In this document: in pieces, positions 25,426 to 38,162 of the stretch
Numbering within the stretch: position 1 is the first letter of the stretch
How the letters are laid out: each line of letters begins with the position of its first letter
Assembly (NCBI RefSeq): GCF_020921035.1
Contig: NC_063155.1
Coordinates: 7,611,001-7,675,000 of the forward strand
Length of the DNA: 64,000 nt
Direction of reading: 5' to 3'
Source: Rhodamnia argentea
Lineage: Eukaryota > Streptophyta > Magnoliopsida > Myrtales > Myrtaceae
Translations under genes and position numbers: made by a program
The notes under the pieces: generated by a model
Told to the model about the DNA's origin: nothing
Seen by the model: the letters and a program-made list of their open reading frames with translations, nothing else
Databases searched by the model: none

Positions 25426-26303
25426 TTTTTGCAAAAGTACAGACGAAGTGCCAATATTTGTGTACGGCGTTCACTTCGGCGCCAATATTTTTTTTTGGAT
25501 CACTTAAGTACCAATTTTTTTGAAAAACGGTTATTTCAATGCTAACTCTGGCGAGATCCGCCAAAAATCCTATGTGGCATCCACGTGGCTCGCTGAAGTT
25601 TCCAAATCAGCAATAAAAAAAAGTAAAATGTTAAAAATATTTTAAAAAATCAAAAAATAAAAAAGAAGAAGAAGAAGTATGGTGCAGCGGCTAGGGGTAT
25701 GAGCCCTTGCCGTTGTCGCCACCCCCACCATTGCCGACAACGGCCGGCAAGGGGTGGGAGACGACCAAGGGGGGTTGACGAGGCCTCGCCGGGGTCGGCG
25801 AGGTCAAGCCTCAACCCCGGCGAGGTTGAGCCTCGTCGTGGATTTGCAAGGCCTCGGCGAGCTCCGGTGACCCCCCTTGGCCATCCCCCACCCCTTGCTG
25901 GCCATTGCCGGAGATGGTGGGAACGGCGGCGGTGAGGGGTCATAGCCCTCGCCGATGGTGGTTCCCTTTTTTTTTTTTTTTTTTTTTTGATTTTTTTAAG
26001 GTTATTTTATGTTTAATTTTAATTTTTTAAAAAAATCATTATTTCTAAGTTGAACAATCCACGTGGACACCACATGCGTTGATTTTTTTTTTTTAAATTG
26101 TCACGTAACATTAAAAATTTAATAAAAAAATGCCATGTGTACTATTTGGCCGGAATTAGCTCTTAAATAATCATTTTTGGCCGAAATTGGCACTTCGATG
26201 ATCGTTTTTTCTCTGATATGGCACTTTAGTGATTCGAAAAAAAATATTGACACTAAAGTGAGCTCCGTACGTAAATATTGACACTTATGCTGTACTTTTG
26301 CCC
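25426..26303. mobile_element. Mutator-like non-autonomous element with GC-rich hairpin core
   Basis: Terminal inverted repeats of about 85 bp: the left end 'gcaaaagtacagacgaagtgccaatattt' matches the reverse complement of the right end 'aaatattgacacttatgctgtacttttgc' with some mismatches, and similarity continues through the 'gtgccaatatttttttt' blocks. Flanking 9-bp AATTTTTTT at 25417-25425 and 26304-26312 is a candidate target-site duplication, the size expected for Mutator superfamily elements, but its T-rich sequence makes it weak. The interior (25680-25960) is a GC-rich imperfect palindrome whose halves share 'ccccttg.. ccaccccttg' words. There is no transposase. Confidence 0.65.
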
Positions 26304-27622
26304 AATTTTTTTATTTGTCAACACTTAAAATTCAGTACTTAAATCTTTAGCACTTAATTTTTAGCATTATCAAATGGGCTCTTAGTGTGTAGGCAAGGAA
26401 GTCATGTGAGTACCGGGTGCGGAACGTTAGTGATTTTGTGAATGAGGATATTACTAGAGACCATAACGAAGACAAAATTACTCAATCATTCAATCTATTT
26501 ACGAAGCCCATAAAAGATTTTCAACTTAAAAGCCGAGGTTGTCATGCGCAATTTTTGCTTTCGTGAGCAAAATTGATAAGGCGAAATGGCGATCTTTTAA
26601 AAAGAAAAACAATTTAAACCCGTTCAATTCTTTGACCAACAAGAATTAAACATGCGAGGAAAAGAATTGCTTAATGTGCTATGAGATTATTTAATGCTAG
26701 TCCAATCGAAAATCTTATCCCTTTGTTGTTTAAAAATTAGAAGTGAATAGTTTCATGTTACGTGCAGATTTCACTTGGAATCTAGTATCTACCCGTTGGA
26801 ACAAATTTCTCGATTTTTGAAACGTGAAACCTATCATGCATACCAAAGAATTTGATATCTATTCAAGATCGGTTTTAGATTCTATCCAGGTTTCTATCTG
26901 TATTCTTAATTAAACCATTGCAGTGAATTATCACCTATAATGACTAACACTTGTTGCAACAATACACTATCAATAACTCATGTTTAGACACACAAATAAA
27001 TATGAAACATTAACAAAGTAAACATTTTAGTCATAAATATCTTTGGAAAAGAAAACTCGGACTAATGGTTCCGGATCACATACTCATCATCATCAAACAC
27101 CATAAAATACCTTTGGATCGCGAGAAGACATATACCAAGAAAAACATAAAAATAGGTTTCAAGTTCTACTTACTTGGAATTTGGAACCTACTCATCGTAA
27201 CGGATTTTCAAAATTTCTAAAACCTAAAACTTTCCCCGCAAACTTTATAACCTAGAACCAGACAGCTTCCTCATCGACTCTGCTCCAAATTTCAGGGTAG
27301 AACTTGGAACCATGCTCCTCCTATTAAAAAAACACAAAGTTTTATCTTTTTCTTTCTTGTTCTTTATTTTGGTAGGCAAACTTTTTTGGCCATTTTTTGT
27401 GCAGCCAAAAGGCAACTTACTCAATGTTTAAGCTGTGGGAATCAATTCCTCAAGAGAAAAATAAAATGAAATGAAATGAAAAGCACAAAAAGGCAAACTT
27501 CACATAAATTCCTCTTGGTCTATCCTCACTTTTCAACAATCCAATTTGTCAAAATTGTGGATTTAATAAAAAATTACAAGACATCATTAAAAAGATGCGA
27601 AGAAAAAGAAGAAGAAGAAAAC
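26304..27622. other. Spacer with a degenerate hAT-like repeat relic
   Basis: About 26750-27315 contains 'ctacccgttggaaca', 'tttttgaaacgtgaaacct', 'ggaatttggaacctactca' and 'gggtagaacttggaacca'. These correspond to segments of the better preserved element at 51130-51738, so this is probably an old copy of the same family. Confidence 0.45.
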
Positions 27623-27623
27623 A

Positions 27624-27631
27624 TATATAAA
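27624..27631 (+). promoter_or_regulatory. TATA box of the G3BP-like gene
   Basis: TATATAAA lies about 30 bases before a pyrimidine-rich leader that runs into the first donor at 27791. Position and sequence fit a Pol II core promoter. Confidence 0.55.
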
Positions 27632-30010
27632 GATTCCTCCGAACGCTCGACATTTCCTCTGCTTGAAATTTTTCATCTCTCACGCTGATCGCTGTTCTGT
27701 CTCGTTGCTTCTCTCTGCTCTCTTCAAGCCAAAGCAACTCTCTTTCTCTCTCTCTCTCGCTCCAAATCTCAGTCGGATCGCCAAAGCAAGGTACTCTTTC
27801 GCAAGCTGTTGATTCCCATTTCTTTTTTTTCTGTTTCTCTTTTGCCGATGTCCTCTTGCTTCTCGCGTTCGATTTGATCTCATTTGTGTCGTAATTCCGC
27901 CGGATCGGAATCTTTATGGCGTGATGCGAGGTCAAAGTTGTTCCTCCGGCTGTATCGTTCAAGGGTTTTGGCGGGTTTATGACTGATTTGCGGTTTAGGG
28001 TTCATTCACTGGCTAAAGTTAGGATCTGTGTCCCAATCCCTAGAGTTGTGCGGCAATTTTTATTGCTCAAATGCGCCACGCCAAGTTTAGCTTCGATTCT
28101 GGGTTCCGTCTTCACTGACGTATATTTGGTGATCGGTGAATCCATGTGGGCGACTCGGGTTAGTAGGAAAAAGGTTTGAACTTTTGCTTTTGCTGTTTTT
28201 TTTCTTCTCGTTAAGTCAGAATTATATTCACAGCAAATGCAGGAGAGGAAAACCTGCTACATGCTCAAAAAGGATATGCAGATCATCAAGAATAACAGAG
28301 CACCTCTACAACTCCCTAATGCCCCAGTTAAAACAAAGGGTTCCGTGCCTTTCTAGACAAATTTTGATCCTGTTCTCTGCACAATGTGCTTATCTTTCTC
28401 TAACTGCCCTTTGAATGAGCAGTGCAATAGCTTCAGTATTAACAAAAAAGTAGAGTTATGCAAGTCTTTGTTCCTAGTAAACCATACACAGTGGATGTAA
28501 TCAGACCTTGACATCATAAACAGCAACAGAGGCAAGGAATGTCTTCTGAATGTATTCATGGCCCATGTATCTTCAGCGGTCTTCTTTTTGCTGTTTTTAT
28601 TTGTTATGCTATGATTATTATCTTGGCTTTGTAAGGCATAGTTGATGGGGGTTTGTGTTTCAACCCTGGCAAATTGTCTTTTAGATTGAAAGTCCTTTTG
28701 ATTTTGCATGATCTTTGCAAACTCTGGGTTACCCTTGTGCATGACCAATGATGTAGAGCAGCGAATGTGTATGCTCATTGCATCTAATAGGCTGGTTGTT
28801 CATAATTGTGACTGCCCATGCATATAGTTCTCAAGTATAGGCTGGGAAATGTTGTTTTCAGTTGCTATTCATCCTTACACCCACACTTTTGGGATAAAGC
28901 TAGAAATTGTTTGAACAAGTTGATATGGCCAGGTGTTTTTTCACATGTGCTGGTCTAATTTTGCTTAGTTTCTCCTGTGTGCCCTTTCCATATTGTTGCT
29001 TTGATCATTCATTGATCCTTCATATTAGTAATCCTTATATGGAATGGTGTTTTGTTTAAGCTTGTTTAGGCAGTGTTTGGCTTGGCTTGAAGCTGGACCA
29101 AAAGGCCCTTTTGGCTTTCCTCCTAAAATGAATGAAAATTTTTTGAGGTGAACTTAAATTATAATAGTTATGGGCCAATCCAATATGCTTATATGGGGTA
29201 CTTGAGGTCCATCACAATAGTGATATTTTGGTTCAACTTTCCTAATGGTTGGATACTATGTTTGATGTTTTAATGTCTCGTTGGTTTCTTATCAATCATC
29301 ATCATGTTGTTCGGGAATTTCACAATTATGAACTTATTGGTTCCATTTCTTTAGATGGGAATGGAGATGGTGGATCATGTTTTGTTCGACAATCCTGAAA
29401 TTGTCTCCCTGTTCTAGGTTACAATTGAATTTCGAGCTATCTTAGACCTGGTAGTTTTCAAACCATCACCCCTTGATGCAACTGACAAATGAAGTTCTGC
29501 TTTATGTGAGTGGTTAAAACTGAGGAGAAATTTGATCCGACCATGGTCACATGACAAAGAAGAGGAACACTTCGGCTCAACTATAAATAACAAAGAAGGC
29601 CAAGATCCTAATTCAAATGGGGAAGGGATACCGTAGGCCTAGTCTAATGATGCCAAAAGTCTGAGCTATTCATCTATGACTGCATATTCTGCAACTTGGC
29701 TGAAACTACAACAGAATGAAGGTTTAATTGAGAGGAACACTATGATCACTATGGGATAGTTACTCATAAAAAGTAAAAGATCACGAACAGCTTGATAATG
29801 GATAATGGAGCGTTGCCATAGAGGAGGGTGTCAATGCAGGAACCAAGTCCTGCTGTTGTAGTCAGCTCAATTAAGTTTGCATCATAACGCATACTGAATG
29901 ACTGTGGCAGCCGACATTATATAAGAAGAGTTGACATGGATAGCTGATTAAAAAAATTCCTATATGTCAAACTGATGTTTTCCATTTCTAACATTTTATT
30001 TTATGTGCAG

Positions 30011-33000
30011 ATGGCAATACAGGAACCAACTCCTGCTGCTCCGCCTAGTGCCGAGGTAGTTGGCAATGCCTTTGTGGAGCAATATTATCATATGCTTCAC
30101 CAGTCCCCAGAAATGGTGCATAGATTTTACCAGGATTCAAGTTTGCTGAGCCGACCAGATGTTAATGGTGTAATGACTAAAGTCACAACTATGCAAGTAT
30201 GCCCACAAATGATTGAAACTTTTGTTTTTTCCTGCTGTTTGTTTACCAAGATCAACTGTTCATTGATAGTCATTGTTGTGCATCCTGTTTTTGTTAATTA
30301 GAATTTTGTATGTCGTTGATATGGAAAAGTTTAGTCATGTTAAATGCTGTGCGAAATGATTGCACCTAAGTTCCTGGTGTTAGCTGCTAGTTGCTTGTTA
30401 TTTTCACCCAGGGTTGTAAATGAGTAACATTTATAGAAACTATTGCCTCTAAGTTCCTGGCGTTATGCCGAATTTGTATGCTAATGTCACTCAGGGTTGT
30501 AAATAAGTGATGTAATTAAATTGCTTGTGTAAGTATGCTCTTTTGGGGTTGATCTCTTTTTGTTTAAAAGTTCCAGCTCCCACTGTGTGAGGAACTAATC
30601 TCTGGTAGTTAGATTTGGACTGTGAATCTACCTTGCTTTTTTCTGCCAAATGCATAGTCTACATTGTGCCTTGACATGTTAGCTCGTTTGGATTGTGGAT
30701 TATCTTGAATGCTGATATATTCTCTTTTCTGCATAAGTTATAGGTGCGGAGTTGACATACATACAATGTTACTATTCCTGCAGCATGACCAAGCTCTTAT
30801 CAAAACTGAGGAAGGCGTAAACAATTTACAAGTGCAAACCTAAAAGGACTTCAAGTAATTTAAAATGAAAAGGTTCTAATTGCCAGTGAAAGAGGCTGTA
30901 GACCCAACTAGTTGAAGTGTTTCTCGAATGGAATAGGTTCATATTTTTCTTCACTGTCAGTTTGGACCCTAAATTGTGGATGTTTTAGTTACTCAAATTT
31001 TTCATCACTTACGAACCACCAAACATTGGTATGTGGATGGTATTTGTCAATTTTCTTTGGGATGAGGCACCAGGAGTTCCCGAGCTTTTGCAAATTGTTC
31101 ATTCTAGTCATTACTTTGAACATTAACTTTAGTTACTACTGGCGGTTTATAAAGGAGTTAACATTGCAGATTAATAGAATTTAATGTTCTGTATGGAGCA
31201 GGCTATCAATGAGAAAATTATGTCCCTGAATTACAAAGACCATACTGTGGAGATAAAAACTGCTGATGCACAAGAATCTCATGAGAAAGGGGTGATTGTT
31301 CTTGTTACTGGATGTCTAACTGGAAAGGATAATGCCAGAAGGAAGTTTACTCAGACATTCTTTCTAGCTCCTCAAGACAAAGGCTACTTTGTTCTGAATG
31401 ATGTTTTTAGATATGTTGGGGAAAGTGAATCATTGGTCAATGGTACAAGTGAAAATGCTCCAGCAGTTGCATTGACCACTGAACTTGGTGGGTTTCTTTC
31501 TTCTGTGTATGATTTATTTCTCAGTACAAGTTCTTCTCATCTTAAATATTACATCCTTTGTGGTGTCCAGGGGCCATAAATGCTCCTGATCAACTTGCTG
31601 CTGAGCCTGCAGCTGCAATTGAGGAGGAAGATGTTGCTGAAGTCTGTGATCCCTCAGATAATGAAGGCTCTGTGCTTGAAGAAGTGACCATTGAATCCCC
31701 AGTTCATAAAGCTGCGGAATCCACTCCTGCAGCTGAGGAGGATGCTCCAAAGACATATGCCTCCATCGTGAGTTGGTTCTGAAGTTCTCGTGTTCACACT
31801 GTTCAGAAGAATGTTCTTTTTAAAGTTTTAACACTGAATGCTGTATCTATGTAGCTTAAAGCAATGCAAGGTAATGCAGCATCTCGCTCTATTCATGTTC
31901 CTACCAGTAGAGCGGCTGGTGGAGCTACAGGCAATGTGCAGCAGTCCACTGTTTCTGTACCTGCAAAACCCAGTGCTCCTGTCACATCGCCTCTGGTTAG
32001 TGATAATGCTCCTGAAAGCAGCAACCATAGTGAAGAAGGTATCTATTGCCTTTGCTTGGTGTATTAACTTAGAAGCTCTTGTCAAAAGAGAACCTAGTCC
32101 AGAATACTTTACCTTCTCCAGTTGTATTATTAACCAATAGGCAGTCTTTGAATTCACAGTTGAAGGCCACTCAATATATATACGGAACTTGCCTTACAAT
32201 GCAACAGTTGAACTACTTGAGGAAGAGTTCAGAAAATTTGGGCCCATAAAACCTAATGGCATCCAAGTCCGTAGTGCTAAGGTATGCTTCGTATAACAGT
32301 TTTATGCAGTGTTTTTGAGCGTTCTGTTGTTCTTACATGTCTCCTGTCTTGTCCTGTATAATTAACAGCAGGGTTCATGCTTTGGTTTTGTTGAGTTCGA
32401 AGCATTGAGTTCCATGCAAAGTGCACTTGAGGTACTTGATATGTCCTTTGTTTGTTTCATCTTTTGCAGATTTCTCTGCTTGGTTTTTGTCCGTTTCATC
32501 GTGTAGTGTGGTATGTTGCTGTTGGACCTGTTTTATTAAATGGAGTTGCATTATTCTGTCTTAGCTGATTTCATTGAGAAAAAAGACTAATGTGACATAG
32601 ACGGATTCTTGGCTTACAGAGATCTCCATGCACTAAGATTAAAAGGGAATTGATATGGAAGAGCTGTTCATTTGCCATCGTAAGATTGCAATTGGACCTA
32701 AACTAACGAATTCTCGTGGCATATAAAATCTTCGAGTGATGAGAGGCATCTATTGTGCAATCTGATAGCAACACCAACATCTGAACGAGTTGGGGCTGAC
32801 AATAATTTCATGGATTAGAATTATTTGGTTTGCCTTCAACACGAACTTTATCAATTGTAAGTGTGCTGCATCCAAATTATGGCTGCAAGAATTGTACGAT
32901 ATAGGTCAGCGATGTTACCCTTTTGCCACTGGCCATCAACCATTATGTGTGATTGATTCACAATGGCTCGTCATAGTAGCCTCTTTTAGAGGGACTGCAA

Positions 33001-33782
33001 AATACTCGTTTTGTGTAAACCTTCTTTTTGAAGGTTCATTTGCTTTCTTGAGCTTTCTCTACTAGCTTGCGTGATTGCGTAATGCCTTGTTATTCCCCCC
33101 TTTTGAAGGTGGTTGTTTCTTTTGTCAATGCATAAGACGCTCCTTTCTTCCCCTCAAAGACAAGCAACAAAATAGATGAGAAGTCACAGTGAGGAGCACT
33201 AGAGGTTCCTTTAGTTGTTTTTTGGCAGGCTGAAATCGTCTGAAGCAATGGCCTGTGAAAAAATGGTTTTTTGTTCAATAAAAAGAGAAAAAATCATGGT
33301 TCTTATTCTTGCCTGTTAGAGCCTGTATTTGGTTTTTATATTATGAAACTGATCAATTATGGTCAAAATAACTTCAGGCATCTCCAATTGCCATAGGGGA
33401 TCATCAAGCAGTTGTTGAAGAGAAAAGAACTACTACTCGAGGCAAGTTGTGTTTGTTCACAGATAATATTGATATGGGCAACAAGTTAAACAACCCTGAT
33501 AAGCCACTTTTTTTTTCAGTTACTGGAAATAGTGGCGGTAGTAGAGGCAGGTACTCTAGTAGAGGTGGATTTCGCAGTGACAGCTTTAGGGGGCGTGGAA
33601 TTTACGGTGGTGGTCGGGGATATGGTAGGAACGATTTCAGAACTCAGGGTGATTATTCAGGTCGCCCTAGGGGATCGGCAGGACGTGGTGTTGAAACTTA
33701 TCAACGGGTTAATCAGAATGGATTAGGCAGAGGTGGGCGTCAAGGTGGCGGAAATCGCAGCTCTGTGCCTCCTTCAACGTGA
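30011..33782 (+). CDS. G3BP-like NTF2/RRM RNA-binding protein
   Basis: Plant homologue of Ras-GAP SH3-binding protein, an RNA-binding stress-granule nucleator. A non-coding first exon (about 27655-27790, donor 27791) and a 2.2-kb leader intron precede the ATG. Coding exons: 30011-30196, 31202-31487, 31571-31767, 31855-32038, 32145-32281, 32369-32431, 33378-33441 and 33520-33782. All phases agree, giving 459 residues, normal for the family. The NTF2-like domain (about 15-130) begins VGNAFVEQYYHMLHQSPE and ends in FFLAPQDKGYFVLNDVFRYV. An acidic, low-complexity linker follows. The RRM has RNP2 IYIRNLP and RNP1 CFGFVEF. The C-terminus is an RGG/glycine-rich tail. Intron 33442-33519 starts with GC in AG|GCAAGT context and keeps the frame open if retained. 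Exon 5 of the RRM region has alternative acceptors at 32144 and 32159, both in frame. Confidence 0.9.
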
Positions 33783-34410
33783 CTGGGATGCCCATTCGAG
33801 AGAACCATTTTTTGGCGGTGCAAAGATGAGGAATTCAAAGGAAGCGGAAGCGATTTTTTTTCCCTTTCCTCCTTACACTTTCGTAATTGTGACTGCTTAC
33901 GATAAGAACTAATTTTGGGCTTGGTGCATTTCATAAGAGCTTATGTGACAGGAGAGGTGATCTTGTGATTATATATTCTTCTGCAACATGTCACTGACTT
34001 GTTTCTTTTTTCCCTCCGAGTTCTGCTATCGCTTTTATCTCGGTACTTTGGTCACGGGGAAAGGGAATTCGTTCCCATGTTTGCAATGTTTGTTTCCACC
34101 AGGGCCTTGCACTCTTGCTCACGGTTTGCTATGTATGAGATGTGAGACGATTTGCATGCTCATCTGTATGGTTATCCTTGTTGAGAGACACGGAAACTTC
34201 TACTGGTCATGTCCGACTCGCCTTTCACTTTGTTTTTCTCGGCGTCCAACATAGCAATTCCGCAAAGTGACCCGACAACGGAGACATCGGTTTTGAACAT
34301 CAATTAGCGAAAGGGACAAAGATCGGAATGGTGATGCAAAGGCAGTCACTCTTGATTAAACTCAGCAGGATCGCGTCCCTAGTTTCAATTACAAATCCAG
34401 GTGACCCAAA
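33783..34410. other. Convergent 3' ends of the G3BP-like and RIQ-like genes
   Basis: 3'UTR of the plus-strand G3BP-like gene (to about 33990) and of the minus-strand RIQ-like gene (from 34410 downward) face each other. No coding signal. Confidence 0.5.
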
Positions 34411-35384
34411 TCATTGTGATTTTTGCAAGTTGGACACCAAATTCGACACGGCAAAGGCTGCAGACCCGCCTGCTGTGCAAAGCAAAGCTACGAGAACCTG
34501 AGCTGCTACTTCCCAGGGGTAGTCCTCAGGGACCAGGTAGACACAAGCGGGACCAAGCAGCAGCAAACCAAGGCTGATCGTGAACAGAGCGCCCGGGGTG
34601 GCTGGGTTGGTGGCCGCCGACAAGACTCCAAGCTCTTCCGCCTTCGAGAGGAGACCCAACTTCTCGATCGACGACAGGGAGAGGCCAAACTTCTCAGCAG
34701 CCGACAGCAGGCCCGCCTTCTCCGCTTTGGTGAGTAGCTTCAGTTGCTCCACCCTCGTCAGCAGCTTAATTGGCGGAGCATTGCCGTTCGTAAAGACGGT
34801 CTTCGGTCCTGGTTCTCCGAGAGGGAACACCACCGTTCCATTCTGCATCTTCGAAAGTGTGTCGGGTCAGTTAAACAGCAATCCGAAAAACCCGCTAGGC
34901 GTCATCCCTGGCGCTTCGCTTTCGCGTCATCCGGTTACTCTCTTTTCGTCTCTAATCATTTATACGGCCATTCGACTTACATGGAGAAAAGAATGAGCTA
35001 CTTTCATTGCTCCTAGCTATGCTCTTTGTATGGTTCAACATGATTCGTGCTGTATAGAAACTTCCATAACAATTAAACCACAATTAAACCAACCCCAACG
35101 TGTTTGTGACAGCTCTGCTTAGGCATTGATGCGCATCGTGAAGTACGAGACCTTCAGACCATACAAGGTAACTGTATTGAGAATTATGGAAGCACGGGGC
35201 CGGGACCAACCTTTCTGGAGCCGACGGTCTTGGCAGCGGAGGGCAAGGGCTTCTGAGCGGCCATGGACCGGACGAGCAGCGGCGAGTACGGGGAAGAAGA
35301 AGGCGGCGAAGGCTCGGTTCTCGCCTTGAGTCCATTACCGGAGAGAGCGATGCTCGGTGAAATTCTGGTTGTTGCTGCTTCCAT
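34411..35384 (-). CDS. RIQ-type thylakoid membrane protein (DUF1118)
   Basis: Homologue of the REDUCED INDUCTION OF NPQ proteins, grana thylakoid proteins that affect LHCII organisation and state transitions in Arabidopsis. Two exons: 35384-35211 (58 codons from ATG 35384-35382) and 34848-34411, with intron 35210-34849; about 203 residues. Exon 1 is a plastid transit peptide rich in Ser, Thr, Ala and Arg. Exon 2 has the family repeat of short helices ([20 protein letters not shown], then [18 protein letters not shown]), then two membrane segments ([19 protein letters not shown] and [20 protein letters not shown]). A second acceptor six bases further (after CAG at 34845-34843) would drop only Met-Gln and is equally in phase. 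Confidence 0.87.
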
Positions 35385-36567
35385 CAAAATCTTCCTTCTC
35401 GATATGTAAAAATTCAGAATCCTATGGAGCTGAGGATCTGAGTGAATGGGGTGTTCTAGCTTTTGGTGAACTTTGCCTCAAGAACAACTGAGGACCTCAG
35501 ACTCAGATGAATGGCGATGGACACTCCGCACCCACAGGGGAACATAGATCGCGTGGATCAGCTTGCAATCTTACGTGGCTCTCACCGATTGGGTGATCCC
35601 ATTTCATGCAAAAAGCCAAACTCCGGCATAGGTCCAGCCCGAAACATACGAACCCGTTCCATCTTAGTCATTGGATAACGTAGGCCTCGTGCGGGACCCA
35701 TTTGACCTGACAATTGAGATGGAATGGACTCACATGTACCGGGCGCATCCACGACTTATTTGCAAACATGAAACATTGCTTATGACCGATCTAGGGACAA
35801 ATCCGACTTCATGATCGGGTCGGGACATGATTAGTTTCTCATGATTTGTCTTGATAATTATAAAGGTGCAATAATTTCCAATCACCAAGTATGATGGCAC
35901 GACCAAGCATGTTAAGTTCTCACTGTAATCGTGAGATTTAAGTTGTGTCTTTAGTACGAGTTAAATAAAAAAAGCACTCATTAATCTCGTAACAAGGCTT
36001 GAAAATGAAAATGTTTGGTGTTGTCTTTATATTAATTCAAGTTGAGAACAACATTGAACATTTTCTTTGTACAGGTTAGAGATTAAATTAAACATATACA
36101 AAAAAAAAATTCGGATATCACACTAAACAAATTAAAAGTTCAAAAATGATATTAAACGGATTTAAAATTCGGAAACCATATTACAAATAAGGTCAAAGTT
36201 CGGGGACAAGTCGCATGATTTAATTCCAAACGATTTTACGCCTCATTAGTTTCTCTTTAAATTTTACGTAAATTGTAGAGTTAAATGACACGTGGCAGTT
36301 GGCGGGGTGTACCAATTTGAGATTTTTACCTTTCGTTTGTCAAAAGTATATCGGTTTGGCCTTTTTTGTGGTATTAACTTAAATTCGTCGTAAGTGTACT
36401 TGTATGCGATTTTTGGTGATTAATTTATGGGTTAAAAAATTAATTCAGGGCAGTTTAGGTTTTTTCGTATATTGACCCGACTAAAAACCCCGGATCTCAA
36501 AACCCTAAGAAAACCATCCAAGTCTTGCCGTCTCTCGGCTTGCCCTGTAATTTCTTGAAGCGCATCA
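35385..36567. promoter_or_regulatory. Divergent intergenic region between RIQ-like and TOM5 genes
   Basis: About 1.2 kb shared by two divergently transcribed genes. It contains an ACACGTGGC G-box-like word near 36289-36297 and, close to the TOM5 start, a telo-box AAACCCTAA at 36500-36508, an element common in promoters of plant genes for translation and organelle biogenesis. 36050-36230 is a degenerate repeat (units like 'aaattcggaaaccatatta'). Confidence 0.5.
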
Positions 36568-38162
36568 ATGGCGGACTCCGTCGCATCGCTCGACAAGCTC
36601 AAGGCCTTCTGGCAATCCCAGGTTCACGATGACGGCAACTGGGCCTCCAACGCGGTCTTGTCTCGCCTTCCCTGCTCTTTACTGTTCACCTTTCGCTGCT
36701 CTGCAATGTAGCTTCTGAACGTTTTTCTTTCCGTTAGCTTCTCTCGTCCACCTTTCGATTGATGTTCACTTTAGAAAAAGAGTGCGGTTTCCGTGGAAAT
36801 GGATGAGAGAGCTCATGCGTGATTGACTAATGGAGGGGCTTCGTTTTGCTATCTGTCGCTCGTTCTTTCCCCTGGCTCGAGAAACGTTTTAAGTTTTGTA
36901 GTCTGAGAACAAGAATGATGGAAGTCTGTCCTTTTCGGTTCTTGGTTTGGAGGTGGGAGTTGAGACAGACTGGTGAATGCATTTCTTAAAAAGGGTTGCT
37001 TCTGGTTTAACGTTTTATCCAAGAATTTAGGGGGCTCTGTGCGATCGAACTATGCCTAGAGACCGTACATGTTGCTGCATTGCTGTAGCTTTTCTGGTTG
37101 AGCTTCCGCCGTCATGATTAAGCTTTGGGGACTGACAAGCTAGGCAGTTGAGTTGAGAGATTGTTCTGAATGGTGGCTCGTTTGATTGTAGTCCCTCATG
37201 ATTTAATTGCTATTGCTTGGTATCCTTTTTTTCTCTTCTTAAGGCGACTTGCTTTGGTAGCTTGCTCGTGCAATCAGTGTCCCTGTAGCATGTTTTTGTC
37301 TTTGAGAATGTTCAATCATGCTCATTGCAGAGTGGATCAACACAGTTGTGGTTGTGGATTCCGAATCTGGGGTCTTGACAGCCTATATCTGCAGGAATTT
37401 CTTTGGTCATAGTATCTACTATACTCGTATTCTCCCACTTTTCTGTGGCTTTTTTGGGTCTTTTTCTTTTTTCTACCTCCTCTTGGGCCAAAATGGGATG
37501 AATAGTTACATGAAAGTGTAGTATGTCGACTAATGAGAAATTGCTTCTGTTTGCTTTTAGTAGTCAAACAGTCAACTAAAATGAGATCAGCTTCAGATTT
37601 TGGGACGACTTCATTCAGGCATTTTCTGTCCGCTTCTACATGATATCGTCCCTCTATAGGGGCTTGTGAGTGGGGACGTTGGAACACCTCCCTTGGTCAT
37701 GTGCTTTGTGCTTAAAACTTCTTTCATGTTATATTGGGTCGATATTCATCATGCAAACTCCTGCTGAAGTCATTCTTTGTAATCTTGAATGTGTGTTAGA
37801 GCCGCATATTTGCCTGAACTAGTGATTGTTCTGGTCTGTTGAACAGTTTCTTAGCAGCGCACCTGTAAGGTGTGGCATTCGTGTTGAGTAACTTTACAAG
37901 CATGTATTGACCGCATTATGAATAGAATTTGGTACTTTTCTTGAGGAACTTGGATGGGCTGACTGTGAGAATGTCGCGATATTTCTGCAAATTGGCTATG
38001 AACATTAAATGAATTTTTATTTTTACTAGGTTCATACCACTTTTGATTTTCAGTCAAGTGACATACGGTTTCTTCTGTCTGCAGAACTTGTTGCGAGCAG
38101 TGGGGTTGTTTGCAGGCTCAATCATCCTTATGCGGCAGTACGGTGATCTCATGGCAGTATGA
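36568..38162 (+). CDS. TOM5: TOM5, mitochondrial import receptor subunit
   Basis: Small tail-anchored subunit of the TOM complex in the outer mitochondrial membrane. Two exons, 36568-36654 (29 codons) and 38085-38162 (25 codons plus TGA), separated by a 1.43-kb intron. The product is 54 residues, the same length as the Arabidopsis protein as I recall it. The N-terminal cytosolic part has SLDKLKAFWQSQVHDDGNWA. The second exon is a single membrane anchor, LLRAVGLFAGSIILMRQYGDLM. The donor context (GCG|GTCTTG) is weak, but it is the only GT that keeps phase and family length. The telo-box upstream fits co-regulation with organelle-biogenesis genes. Confidence 0.86.

Noticed and set aside
25650..25943. 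Arg/Pro/Gly-rich open frames on both strands
   Set aside because: Products of the GC-rich palindromic core of the Mutator-like element, not a protein gene.
28353..28778. 141-codon minus-strand open frame
   Set aside because: Lies inside the leader intron of the G3BP-like gene; no domain, no promoter or splice evidence.
33447..33519. Upstream start for the RGG-rich ORF (separate gene)
   Set aside because: The stretch is the GC-AG intron of the G3BP-like gene; phase on both sides fits splicing, so it is not an independent start.
34423..35016. Three plus-strand open frames opposite the RIQ-like gene
   Set aside because: Antisense shadows; the minus-strand frame carries the DUF1118 helices and membrane segments.
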